From NCBI RefSeq assembly GCF_022919135.1, contig NZ_CP095049.1, positions 4,406,501-4,470,500 of the forward strand: 64,000 nt of DNA, in the 5' to 3' direction. The notes under the pieces are model-generated. The model worked only from the letters and a program-made list of their open reading frames with translations, did no database searches and was not told the DNA's origin. The translations under genes and the position numbers were made by a program. Shown here in pieces: positions 9,050-17,139 of the stretch (within the stretch, counting starts at the first letter, position 1; each line of letters starts with the position of its first letter). Origin of the DNA: Hymenobacter cellulosivorans (GTDB lineage Bacteria > Bacteroidota > Bacteroidia > Cytophagales > Hymenobacteraceae).

Positions 9050-9460
9050 ATGCTCACGCTCGACGAGAAAATTGCCCGCGCCGAAACGCGTATTTTCAAA
9101 GCGGTATTTCCCAACACCACCAACCACTACGACACGCTCTTTGGCGGGGCCACACTCCACATGATGGACGAAGTAGCCTTTATCTGCGCCACCCGCTTTT
9201 CGCGCCTCAAAATGGTGACCGTGTCTTCCGACAAGGTCGATTTTACCCACCCCATTCCCGGCGGTACCCTCGTCGAGCTGATCGGCAACGTGGTGCGCGT
9301 GGGTAACACCAGCCTGCAGGTGCGCGTGGACTTATTTGTGGAGCAAATGTACTCCGAAGAGCGAATTAAAGCCGTGACGGGTACGTTTACCTTCGTAGCC
9401 ATCGACAACGAAAAGCGCCCCGTACGCATCCTGCCCGAGGCGGTCGTGGTGGCAGAGTAA
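9050..9460 (+). CDS. acyl-CoA thioesterase, hotdog fold
   Basis: This 136-aa protein hydrolyses acyl-CoA thioesters. The BACH/YciA-type signature NHYDTLFGGATLHMMDEVAF is at about residues 23-42, with the catalytic Asp after MM. SSDKVDFTHPIPGGTLVELI and VGNTSLQVRV follow. The frame runs open upstream to an ATG at 8870 just after the riboswitch. Those 60 codons are Trp/Arg/Pro-rich with no family similarity, so the ATG at 9050 is preferred. It is the first recognisable gene after the cobalamin riboswitch. A second thioesterase of this family is at 31141. Confidence 0.9.
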   Translation: MLTLDEKIARAETRIFKAVFPNTTNHYDTLFGGATLHMMDEVAFICATRFSRLKMVTVSSDKVDFTHPIPGGTLVELIGNVVRVGNTSLQVRVDLFVEQMYSEERIKAVTGTFTFVAIDNEKRPVRILPEAVVVAE

Positions 9461-9462
9461 AC

Positions 9463-9557
9463 CGTCCTATCGACCAGCGGGAGACATCTCGCGTGTTTAG
9501 TTGAGTATACTAATCCAGCAGCAGCCCGCAAGATGTCTCCCGCTGGTCGATAGGACG
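9463..9557. repeat. 95-bp near-perfect palindromic element
   Basis: Two 31-bp arms (9463-9493 and 9527-9557) are exact inverted copies but for one base, around a 33-nt AT-richer centre. It begins 2 bp after the thioesterase stop. It lacks a T tract and is longer than a normal terminator hairpin, so a dispersed palindromic repeat is as likely as a terminator. Confidence 0.8.
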
Positions 9558-9599
9558 TTCTATTTACCACTGCATTCCCAAGCTACCACCCCGCTTGCG

Positions 9600-9607
9600 T
9601 ATCTTTG
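9600..9607 (+). promoter_or_regulatory. -7 box before the FAD dehydrogenase
   Basis: TATCTTTG matches TAnnTTTG and lies 55 bp before the ATG at 9662, just after the 95-bp palindrome. Confidence 0.45.
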
Positions 9608-9661
9608 CGGTTCAAAAAACACCTTTTGCTAGGTCTAAAGGCTAAACACCTTTCACCCGTT

Positions 9662-11239
9662 ATGTCCGAAAAACAAGAAATTGAGGCCCTGCTTCCCCCG
9701 GAAGTGGCCTACGACGAGTATGCGCGCTACCGCGCCCTGCTGGCCGCCGCGGGCCTGGAGCCCGGCGAGGCCGACTTTGTCCACCTGCGTAAGCGCAGCA
9801 TCGACGCCCGGGGCCGGCAGCCTCTGGTGCGCCTGCGGGCCGACATCTGGCGCACGGCCCCACCCACCGATTTATTTGGCCCTTGGTTTCAATACCCGGA
9901 TGTGAGCCAGGCGCGCCGTTCGGTGCTTATCGTGGGCGCCGGTCCGGCTGGCTTGTTTGCCGCCCTGCGAGCCATTGAGCTGGGAATGAAGCCCATCGTG
10001 CTGGAGCGAGGCAAGGACGTGCGCACCCGCCGCCGCGACTTGGCCGCCCTGAACAAGGAGCACGTCGTAAACCCCGACTCCAACTACTGCTTTGGCGAAG
10101 GCGGGGCCGGCACCTACTCCGACGGTAAGCTCTACACCCGCTCTACCAAGCGCGGCGACATTCAGCGTATTCTCAAGCTGCTGGTGCAGCACGGGGCCAC
10201 GCCCGAAATCATGGTCGATGCCCACCCCCACATTGGTACCAACAAGCTGCCCAACGTGGTGGCGGCCCTGCGCGAGTCCATCCGGCAGGCCGGCGGGGAA
10301 GTGCGCTTCGACACCCGTGTCACGGATTTGATTCTGGAAGGCCAGCACCTGCGCGGGGTAGTAACGGCCGCCGGGGAAGCCCTGGAAGCCGATGCCGTGA
10401 TTCTGGCTACTGGTCACTCGGCCCGGGATATTTACGAGCTGCTGCATAAGCGTGGGGTTCGCATCGAGGCCAAGCCGTTTGCGCTGGGTGTGCGCGTGGA
10501 GCACCAGCAGGAGCTCATCGACCAGGCCCAGTACCGCCGCTCCGACCGGGGTCCATTGCCGGCCGCCTCGTACTCGCTAGTGCACCAAACCCAGTGGCAG
10601 GGCAAGCAGCGGGGCGTGTTTTCGTTTTGCATGTGCCCCGGCGGCTTTATCGTGCCCGCCGCTACGGCCCCCGGCGAGGTGGTGGTGAACGGCATGAGCC
10701 CCAGCCGCCGCGACTCCCGCTTTGCCAACTCCGGCATCGTGACGGCCATTGAGCTCGAAGACATGGATCTGAAGCGCTACGGGGCCCTGGCCGGCCTGCA
10801 GCTGCAGCAGGAAATCGAGCAGCGAGCCTGTGCCCTGGCCGGCAACACCCAACTAGCCCCGGCCCAACGCCTGGGCGACTTCTTGAAAGGCAAAGTCTCA
10901 CCCGAACTGCTGGAGACTTCCTACCAGCCCGGCCTGGTGTCGGTGAACATGGAGCAGGTGCTGGGCAAAGGCTTGGCGGCCCGGCTGCGGCAGGGCTTCG
11001 AGAACTTCGGCCGCAAGATTCCCGGCTACGCCACCAACGCGGCCCAGATTGTGGGCGTGGAAAGCCGCACCTCGGCCCCGGTGCGCATCCCCCGCGACCC
11101 GGCCACGCTGCAGCACCCCGAAACTACAGGGCTGTTTCCCTGCGGCGAAGGCGCCGGCTACGCGGGCGGCATTGTGTCGGCGGCCATGGACGGGGAGCGG
11201 TGCGCCGAAGCCGTAGCGGCGCTGGTTGCGCGTTTTTAG
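9662..11239 (+). CDS. FAD-dependent dehydrogenase (COG2509-like)
   Basis: This 525-aa NAD(P)/FAD-dependent oxidoreductase belongs to the widely conserved but uncharacterised type. The FAD-binding GxGxxG is in VLIVGAGPAGLFAALRAIEL (about residue 86 on). NYCFGEGGAGTYSDGKLYTR follows. SFCMCPGGFIVPA and the closing TTGLFPCGEGAGYAGGIVSA, which positions the flavin, come later. An about 75-residue N-terminal extension (KQEIEALLPPEVAYDEYARY) is typical of the family. The start at 9662 (MSEKQ) is preferred over an ATG-less extension. The physiological substrate is unknown. Confidence 0.9.
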   Translation: MSEKQEIEALLPPEVAYDEYARYRALLAAAGLEPGEADFVHLRKRSIDARGRQPLVRLRADIWRTAPPTDLFGPWFQYPDVSQARRSVLIVGAGPAGLFAALRAIELGMKPIVLERGKDVRTRRRDLAALNKEHVVNPDSNYCFGEGGAGTYSDGKLYTRSTKRGDIQRILKLLVQHGATPEIMVDAHPHIGTNKLPNVVAALRESIRQAGGEVRFDTRVTDLILEGQHLRGVVTAAGEALEADAVILATGHSARDIYELLHKRGVRIEAKPFALGVRVEHQQELIDQAQYRRSDRGPLPAASYSLVHQTQWQGKQRGVFSFCMCPGGFIVPAATAPGEVVVNGMSPSRRDSRFANSGIVTAIELEDMDLKRYGALAGLQLQQEIEQRACALAGNTQLAPAQRLGDFLKGKVSPELLETSYQPGLVSVNMEQVLGKGLAARLRQGFENFGRKIPGYATNAAQIVGVESRTSAPVRIPRDPATLQHPETTGLFPCGEGAGYAGGIVSAAMDGERCAEAVAALVARF

Positions 11240-11240
11240 A

Positions 11241-11349
11241 GGTTGGTTTTTGGTTTTTTGCCGCGGGAATCCGTTTAAGACCTAGCGCCGCCCGTAGCGC
11301 TTGCCCTAGTTCAGCTTGACCAGCTTGAAACTGCGGCCAAAAACCAACC
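11241..11349. repeat. inverted pair of degenerate heptamer repeats (pair 1)
   Basis: A 13-bp exact inverted match (11241-11253 and 11337-11349) is extended by a shared GCCGC next to the arms. Both copies are built from 7-base G/T (or A/C) units. The left copy begins 2 bp after the FAD-protein stop. The right copy runs on in ACC-rich heptamers to the ATG at 11370. Confidence 0.6.
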
Positions 11350-11369
11350 ACGATAAACCAACACCCAAG

Positions 11370-11729
11370 ATGAAAAAGACCCTTGTTCTCGGCGCCAGCG
11401 ACAACCCGGCCCGCTATTCCTACCGCGCCGTACACCAGCTCCAACGCCACGGCCACGAGGTCGTACCCGTCGGCATCCGCAAAGGTCAGGTTGCCGGCCT
11501 CGACATTCACACCGACCGGCCCACTGGCGAGGATATTGACACCGTGACCCTGTACGTAGGCCCGCAAAACCAGCCCGCTTGGTACGATTACATCTTGGAC
11601 CTAAAGCCCAAGCGCATCATCTTCAACCCCGGCACCGAAAACGAGGAGCTGGAGCGTATGGCCCAGGAGCGCGGCATCCGTACCGAAGAAGCCTGTACTT
11701 TGGTTATGCTCAGCATCGGCAACTACTAG
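11370..11729 (+). CDS. CoA-binding domain protein
   Basis: This 119-aa small Rossmann-fold protein is of the succinyl-CoA-synthetase-alpha-like CoA-binding type. The nucleotide loop is VLGASDNPARYSYRAV at the N-terminus. The closing half KPKRIIFNPGTENEELERMA and RGIRTEEACTLVML is characteristic of these stand-alone proteins. The start at 11370 (MKKTLVLGASD) is chosen because the preceding frame is repeat sequence. It may bind CoA or acyl-CoA; the role is not established. A hairpin follows it. Confidence 0.9.
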   Translation: MKKTLVLGASDNPARYSYRAVHQLQRHGHEVVPVGIRKGQVAGLDIHTDRPTGEDIDTVTLYVGPQNQPAWYDYILDLKPKRIIFNPGTENEELERMAQERGIRTEEACTLVMLSIGNY

Positions 11730-11744
11730 TTCAGCAGCAAACTT

Positions 11745-11819
11745 CTGCCGACAATACACCCGGCCTGCTACAAGACAGTTCACGGCCGCCTCGTAGCAGG
11801 CCGGGTGCGTTGTCGGCAG
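11745..11819 (+). terminator. terminator-like hairpin after the CoA-binding gene
   Basis: 27-bp arms (11745-11771 and 11793-11819) have two mismatches that can pair as wobble on one strand. The loop is 21 nt. No T tract follows. Confidence 0.6.
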
Positions 11820-11993
11820 TGGCTGGGTAATTGGACGTTATGCAACACGAATACTTGGAGTCAGGGCCGGGACGGAAGTATCTTTAGCTCCGCCAAGGCA
11901 CGCACGGGTAACGGTTGCGCGTGTTGGCCTGCCGCTCAGCAGCTCCTGGGTGCCGCCACGGCCCGGGCGGCCAGTGCGGGCCAACGACACCTC

Positions 11994-14900
11994 ATGCTAC
12001 AACGAATTGCTGCCCCCAAGGCGGCCCACCCGAAGCGTCCGGTTACTGCTGCCGGCTGCTTGGCCCTGCTGCTCTTCCTGCTGGTACTGGCCGTTCCTGG
12101 TCGCGCCCAAGGCCCCACCTGGAAGGCGGCGCTGAATTTTCCGCAAGCCAGCCTCAACGGCACGGCCGTGATGCGGTCCACGGTCCCTAACTCCAGCGGC
12201 GACGTGCTGGTAGTAGGCACTTTCACCGGGCAGGTGGCTTTCGGCACCACGCTGCTTGTCAGCACGGGCAACACCGATATGTTCCTGGCCAAATACGCTG
12301 TGGCCACCAATACGTGGACGTGGGCCGTGGCCGGCGGCGGTACCGATGCTGACACCGGGCAGGGCTTGGCCGTAAACGGCACCAGCGTGTACGTCACCGG
12401 AAGTGTCACCGCCAGCGCCCTCAACACCCAGGCCGTGCGCTTTGGCACCCTGCAAGTAGCCGGCCGGGGCAGCAACGCCAGCACCGACGTATTCGTGGCC
12501 CGCTATACCGATGCGGGCGGCAGCGCCACCTGCACCTGGGCCCTGGCGGCCGGCGGCACCGGCCCCGACCAGGGCAATGCCCTGGCTGTAAACGGCAGCA
12601 ATGTGTACTTGACCGGCAGCGTCACCAACAACGCGGCCAACGCCCAGGCCGTGCTGGTGGGTAACGCTGCCCTGGCCGGGGCCAGCACCGCCTCCAGCGC
12701 CGACGTGGTGCTGGCCAGCTTCCTCGACCAGGGCAACAACGCCAGCTACCAATGGGCGGTGGCGGCCGGGGGCACCGGCCCCGACCAAGGCAATGGCCTG
12801 GCCGTAAATGGTAGCAATGTATACCTGACCGGCAGCGTCACCAACAACGGCGCCGGGGTCAACGGGGTACAGTTTGGGGGTGTGACCCTGGCCGGAGCCA
12901 GTGCCAATACCAGCGCCGCCGTGGCCGTTAGCACCGACTTGTTTGTGGCCCGCTACACCAGCACGGGCTCCGGCGCAACTTATAACTGGGCAGTGGCCGC
13001 CGGGGGCACCGGGGCCGATCAGGGCAATGGCTTGGCCGTGAGTGGCTCCAGTGTGTACGTCACGGGCTTCTATACCAACACCAGTACCAATTCCCAGTCG
13101 GTGCGCGTGGGCGGGGCTGCATTCAACGGCACCACCACCGCCCTTAGCGCCGACATGTTGCTGGCCCGTTACACCGACGCCGGCGGCAGCGCCACCTTTA
13201 ACTGGGCAACCAGAGGCGGCGGGCGGGGCTCCGACGCAGGCCACGCCGTGGCCGTGAGCGGCACGAGCGTGTACGTAGCCGGCTCGCTCACCAACAACGA
13301 GAACAACAGCTCTGACGTCCGGTTTGGCACCCTCACGGTGCTCGGGGCCAGCGCCAGTATCACTGCCGACGCGGTGGTAGCCCGCTTCGAGGTCAGTGCC
13401 ACTGGTTCCTCGTGCAGCTGGGCCCGGCCTGCGGGCGGCACCAGCGCCGATGCGGCCAACGGCCTCGCTGTGAGCAGCACCGGGGTGTGGATGGGACTGA
13501 GTATCGGCCCCACCCCGGCCCTCTGCGGCACCCTCCGACCACTGGCACCCAACGCGGCTGGAGTGGCCCTGCTAACAACGGCCGGAGCCTGGCAAAGCGC
13601 TGTTGCGACCCGCACGGCTAGCGGCATCCTTTCGCCCCAGGCCGTGGCCACCAACGCCGCCGGCGAGTTACTGGTCACTGGCGAGTTGACGGGGCAAGTT
13701 CTCTTCGGCACCGACCTGTACGTAAGCATGGGCAGTGGCGACGTCTTCGTGGGCAAGTTTGACCCGGACGCTGGCGCGTGGGTGTGGCTGCTCAGCGGCG
13801 GCGGCGAGGACGACGACTATGCCATCCGGTTGGCTATAGGTGGCCCCAACATATACCTGGCCGGCGGCTTCAACGGCAATAGCCTGTTGCCGGCGCGGTT
13901 TGGGCCCCACCGGCTGTACGGAGCCGCGCAAAGCGATGCGCTTCTGGTCAAGTGCGTGGATGCGGGCAGCAGCGCCAGCTGGGCCTGGGCAGCGGGGGGC
14001 GGCGGCAATTCCTACGACCAAGCCACCGACGTGGCCGTGAGCGGCACGAGCGTGTACCTGGCGGGCGACATGTACAATAACAACGCGAATGTCAATAACG
14101 TGTATTTCGGCACCCAACCCCTACCCGCCGTGGGAGGCATAGGGGTCAATGCCTTCGTGGCCAAGTACACCGATGGGGGCACGAGCGCAACCTGCGCCTG
14201 GGCTACGGCCGCCGGCAGCCTCTCAAGCTACGCGTGCTACATCCGTAGCCTGGCCGCCGTGGGCACCAGCGTCTACGTCACGGGCGAGTTCACCAACAAT
14301 ACGAGCGACTTGGGCGGCCTGCGCTTTGCAGGCCAGCCCGTGCCCGGGGCCAGTACCAGCCTTAGCTCCGATGCCTTTTTGGTAAAGTACACGGACGCCG
14401 GCACCCGCGCCACCTTTGCCTGGAGCCGGGCCATTGGGGGTACCAGCTCCGACTACGGCACGGCCCTGACCGCCAGCGGCACCAGCCTCTACCTGACGGG
14501 CAGCGTGTTCAACAGCCGCACCATTGGCACCAACGTGCAGGTTGCCGGCGTCCCGTTGGCCGGTGCCACCGGCAACACCGGTAACGATATCCTGTTGGCC
14601 CGGTTCACCGACCAAGGCAGCAGTGCCGCCCTCAACTGGGCCCGGGCCGATGGCGGCACTGGCTCCGACCAAGGCATTGGGCTGGCCGTGCGCAGTGGGC
14701 ACCTGTACGTGACCGGCCACATGAGCAACACGCTGAGCAACGTTTCGCAGGTACAGCTGGGGGGGCTGCCCCTAGCGGGCACCCAGTCGGCTTACACCCA
14801 GGACTTGTTCGTGGCCCGCTACACCGATGCGGGCAGTTCGGTCACCGGCGACTGGGCCCTGGCCGCCGGGAGCCCCGGCAGCGACGACAGCTACAGCGTG

Positions 14901-15269
14901 GCCGTTAACGCCCAGGGCGTACACGTTACCAATTGGGTGCAGCCGCCGGCCACCTTCGGTAGCCTGCTGCTCGCGGGCAACGGCAGCCGGTACAGCTCAG
15001 TATTAGCAACCCTGGCTGAGCCGGGCACTCCGTTAGGCGTACGTGCGGGTCAAGCGGCGGGGCGGCTGGCCGCCTACCCCAACCCGACGGCCGGTCCGGT
15101 CACGCTGACGGGGGCCGAGGCCGGCGCGGGCATCGTAGTGTATGACGCGCAGGGCCGCCGAGTGCGGGCCGCTGTGGCCAATGCAGCAGGAGTTGCCCGG
15201 CTCATGCTGCCAGCCGGACTCTATCTGGTACGTAGCGGCAGCCAGACGGTGCGCGTGGTCGTGGAGTAA
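11994..15269 (+). CDS. T9SS-exported protein with two tandem propeller repeats
   Basis: This 1091-aa secreted protein has a signal peptide (about residues 15-38) and a C-terminal type IX secretion sorting domain (AAYPNPTAGPVTLTG ... LPAGLYLVRSGSQTVRVVVE). Between them are about 14 repeats of 70-75 residues. Each repeat shows a W-[AV]-x-A-GGTG-x-DQG motif, then GTSVYVTGS, a VxFGxxxLAG strand and DVFVARYTDAG. Repeat 1 (VVGTFTGQVAFGTTLLVSTG) and repeat 8 (VTGELTGQVLFGTDLYVSMG) resemble each other more than their neighbours. That suggests two seven-bladed units (SBBP-like). It may be an adhesin or surface protein; the ligand is unknown. The ATG at 11994 begins the signal peptide; the earlier open frame is not supported. 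Confidence 0.88.
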   Translation: MLQRIAAPKAAHPKRPVTAAGCLALLLFLLVLAVPGRAQGPTWKAALNFPQASLNGTAVMRSTVPNSSGDVLVVGTFTGQVAFGTTLLVSTGNTDMFLAKYAVATNTWTWAVAGGGTDADTGQGLAVNGTSVYVTGSVTASALNTQAVRFGTLQVAGRGSNASTDVFVARYTDAGGSATCTWALAAGGTGPDQGNALAVNGSNVYLTGSVTNNAANAQAVLVGNAALAGASTASSADVVLASFLDQGNNASYQWAVAAGGTGPDQGNGLAVNGSNVYLTGSVTNNGAGVNGVQFGGVTLAGASANTSAAVAVSTDLFVARYTSTGSGATYNWAVAAGGTGADQGNGLAVSGSSVYVTGFYTNTSTNSQSVRVGGAAFNGTTTALSADMLLARYTDAGGSATFNWATRGGGRGSDAGHAVAVSGTSVYVAGSLTNNENNSSDVRFGTLTVLGASASITADAVVARFEVSATGSSCSWARPAGGTSADAANGLAVSSTGVWMGLSIGPTPALCGTLRPLAPNAAGVALLTTAGAWQSAVATRTASGILSPQAVATNAAGELLVTGELTGQVLFGTDLYVSMGSGDVFVGKFDPDAGAWVWLLSGGGEDDDYAIRLAIGGPNIYLAGGFNGNSLLPARFGPHRLYGAAQSDALLVKCVDAGSSASWAWAAGGGGNSYDQATDVAVSGTSVYLAGDMYNNNANVNNVYFGTQPLPAVGGIGVNAFVAKYTDGGTSATCAWATAAGSLSSYACYIRSLAAVGTSVYVTGEFTNNTSDLGGLRFAGQPVPGASTSLSSDAFLVKYTDAGTRATFAWSRAIGGTSSDYGTALTASGTSLYLTGSVFNSRTIGTNVQVAGVPLAGATGNTGNDILLARFTDQGSSAALNWARADGGTGSDQGIGLAVRSGHLYVTGHMSNTLSNVSQVQLGGLPLAGTQSAYTQDLFVARYTDAGSSVTGDWALAAGSPGSDDSYSVAVNAQGVHVTNWVQPPATFGSLLLAGNGSRYSSVLATLAEPGTPLGVRAGQAAGRLAAYPNPTAGPVTLTGAEAGAGIVVYDAQGRRVRAAVANAAGVARLMLPAGLYLVRSGSQTVRVVVE

Positions 15270-15701
15270 TCCTTGTCCTAAGAATTCTAGCCCCCAATGC
15301 ACCGACTTAAGACACCAGGACAATGTGAAGCAGAAAGTAAGTAGCCTTCTTCCGAACAACAGACAAGCCCCGGGGTCAGCCTTAGGGCTTTTCTGTTGTT
15401 CGGGCATATGCAAGGACTGGTTTTATATAACAGCAAGCAGTACAGCCTTTACAGACAATAATAAGTGAGCGGTCGGCAGGCTTTCACGCTGCGAGCGAAT
15501 AGCGTAATCAAGCTTGCTGGCCGCAACTACTGATACGCTGCCGCTTATGAGGCACGGGACCTAGTGGGCCCCCAGCCGTTGCTTTCGGCAGCACGCCAGC
15601 CTCTTTTTTATAAATTATTTACTGCACCGGGCAACCGGGGCGGAGACTTTGGTATCTAACCCGCCAAACACCTTTTTATCGTCTGATTCTACCCTTTACC
15701 C
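15270..15701. other. 432-bp intergenic region
   Basis: It holds the terminator of the T9SS gene (15352-15403) and an AT-rich stretch near 15605-15630 that may carry the sigma-factor promoter. No coding signal or RNA gene was recognised. Confidence 0.5.
15352..15403 (+). terminator. terminator after the T9SS propeller gene
   Basis: 19-bp arms (15352-15370 and 15385-15403) with one mismatch and a 14-nt loop lie 83 bp after the stop. Confidence 0.7.
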
Positions 15702-16277
15702 GTGACTGACGCCGACCTGATTGCTGCGTGCCGCCAAGGCAGTGGCCGTGCCCAGAAACTGCTCTACGAGCGGTTTGCGGGCATGATGCTGGGCGTGTGC
15801 ATCCGGTATCTGCGCCGGCGCGAAGACGCCGAGGAAGCCATGCTGGGCGGGTTTGCCAAAGTGTTTCGGGCCCTGGACCAGTACCGCCACGAGGGTAGCT
15901 TCGAGGGCTGGATTCGCCGCATTATGGTCAACGAGGCCCTGGGCCAGCTGCGCCGCAAGGAGCCTCTGCACCTGGCCATCGACGACATGGTGACCGACGT
16001 GCCGGCCACGGCCGCCGAGGCCGAAAGCAACCTGAACGCGGCCGACCTGCTGGCTTTGCTAGCTGATCTGCCGGCCGGCTACCGCACCGTGTTTAACCTC
16101 TACGCCCTGGAAGGCTATTCCCACCCCGAAATTGCCGAGCTGCTGGGCATTTCTGAGGGCACTTCCAAATCGCAGCTGAGCAAGGCCCGCGCCATGCTCC
16201 AGCGCCGCCTGGCTGCCGCCAGCAGCAGCGCTTCCACCTCCTCACCGAAAGAATATTATGCAACCGGAAGATATTGA
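15702..16277 (+). CDS. ECF-type RNA polymerase sigma factor
   Basis: This 191-aa sigma-70 family protein has region 2 (about residues 20-80: LGVCIRYLRRREDAEEAMLG, GSFEGWIRRIMVNEALGQLR). Region 4 follows (about 120-170: YRTVFNLYALEGYSHPEIAE then LLGISEGTSKSQLSKARAML). The start is GTG at 15702. Its last 20 bases overlap the next gene, indicating translational coupling. By position, its partner is the membrane protein immediately downstream. The target promoter is unknown. Confidence 0.92.
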   Translation: MTDADLIAACRQGSGRAQKLLYERFAGMMLGVCIRYLRRREDAEEAMLGGFAKVFRALDQYRHEGSFEGWIRRIMVNEALGQLRRKEPLHLAIDDMVTDVPATAAEAESNLNAADLLALLADLPAGYRTVFNLYALEGYSHPEIAELLGISEGTSKSQLSKARAMLQRRLAAASSSASTSSPKEYYATGRY

Positions 16278-17118
16278 TAAGCTGTTTCGCGATAAGCTGC
16301 AGCACCACGCTCCCACGCCGCCCGCTTTCCTCTGGGACCAGCTGGAGGAAGAAATCCGGCCGGCCCGCAAGCGGCCGGCCCTGTGGCTCTACGCCGCCGC
16401 GGCCATGATTGCCCTACTCATCGTGGCCGGCGGCGGCTGGCTGCTGCGGACTCCTGGTTCGGATTCGGGCCTGGCCTCGGGCACGCTGGCAACAACTACC
16501 CGCCCGGCTTCCTCGGCTAAACCAGCCGCTGCCGGCCCCGAAAAAAAATCTGCGGCTTCCCAGGCAACTGCCGCCACCGAGTTGCCATCTAGCGGTGTAG
16601 AAGGCCAGCAGGGCCAGGCTGCTACCGAGGTAGCCACCACGAATGCTTCCGTTCCTGCTGCAAAGCCGGAAGCAGTTCACCGGCCCAGCGGTGCTACTCC
16701 GACGACGGAACGCACCGCCCTGCTAGCCCAAACCAGTTCCTACTCCACGAAAGCCATCCGCCCGGCGTCGGTACCCGCCCGGCCGGAGGCTACTACTTCC
16801 TCTGCCGCCGCGACGCAACCGGAGCGCCGCCCCGACGAGGCTGTAGCCGTGGTAGAACCTACCCCGAACCCGGCCCCCACGGGCCCTATCGAAGTGGAAG
16901 TGCACCGCGGCACGGAAGCTCCGGTAGTAGCCCTAGCAGCCCCGGCGGACGCGCCGCAGCCGTATGCGTCGGATTCTCACCTCAAAAACTTGTTTCACAA
17001 AGCCAAAACCGCCGTCAAGGACGGCCGGGTGAAGCTGCCCAAAGTGGAGCTCCCCGAATCGGTAACGGTGCAGGTCAACGTGTTTAATCACTCGACCACC
17101 AAAGTCATTCAACTCTAA
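16258..17118 (+). CDS. single-pass membrane protein, putative anti-sigma factor
   Basis: This 286-aa protein has a short cytoplasmic N-terminal part (MQPEDIDKLFRDKLQHHAPT). One membrane segment follows at about residues 43-62 (LWLYAAAAMIALLIVAGGGW). A long Ala/Pro/Thr-rich low-complexity periplasmic stretch (about 70-220) and a basic C-terminal tail (KVELPESVTVQVNVFNHS) complete it. The topology and the 20-bp overlap with the sigma gene suggest an anti-sigma factor, but no RseA/FecR domain is recognised, so this is inference from context. Confidence 0.8.
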   Translation: MQPEDIDKLFRDKLQHHAPTPPAFLWDQLEEEIRPARKRPALWLYAAAAMIALLIVAGGGWLLRTPGSDSGLASGTLATTTRPASSAKPAAAGPEKKSAASQATAATELPSSGVEGQQGQAATEVATTNASVPAAKPEAVHRPSGATPTTERTALLAQTSSYSTKAIRPASVPARPEATTSSAAATQPERRPDEAVAVVEPTPNPAPTGPIEVEVHRGTEAPVVALAAPADAPQPYASDSHLKNLFHKAKTAVKDGRVKLPKVELPESVTVQVNVFNHSTTKVIQL

Positions 17119-17139
17119 GATTTCTCAACTCCCTACGTC

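Noticed and set aside
11997..13244. 415-aa minus-strand frame over the propeller gene
   Set aside because: Its apparent repeats are only the reverse reading of the propeller repeats on the other strand.
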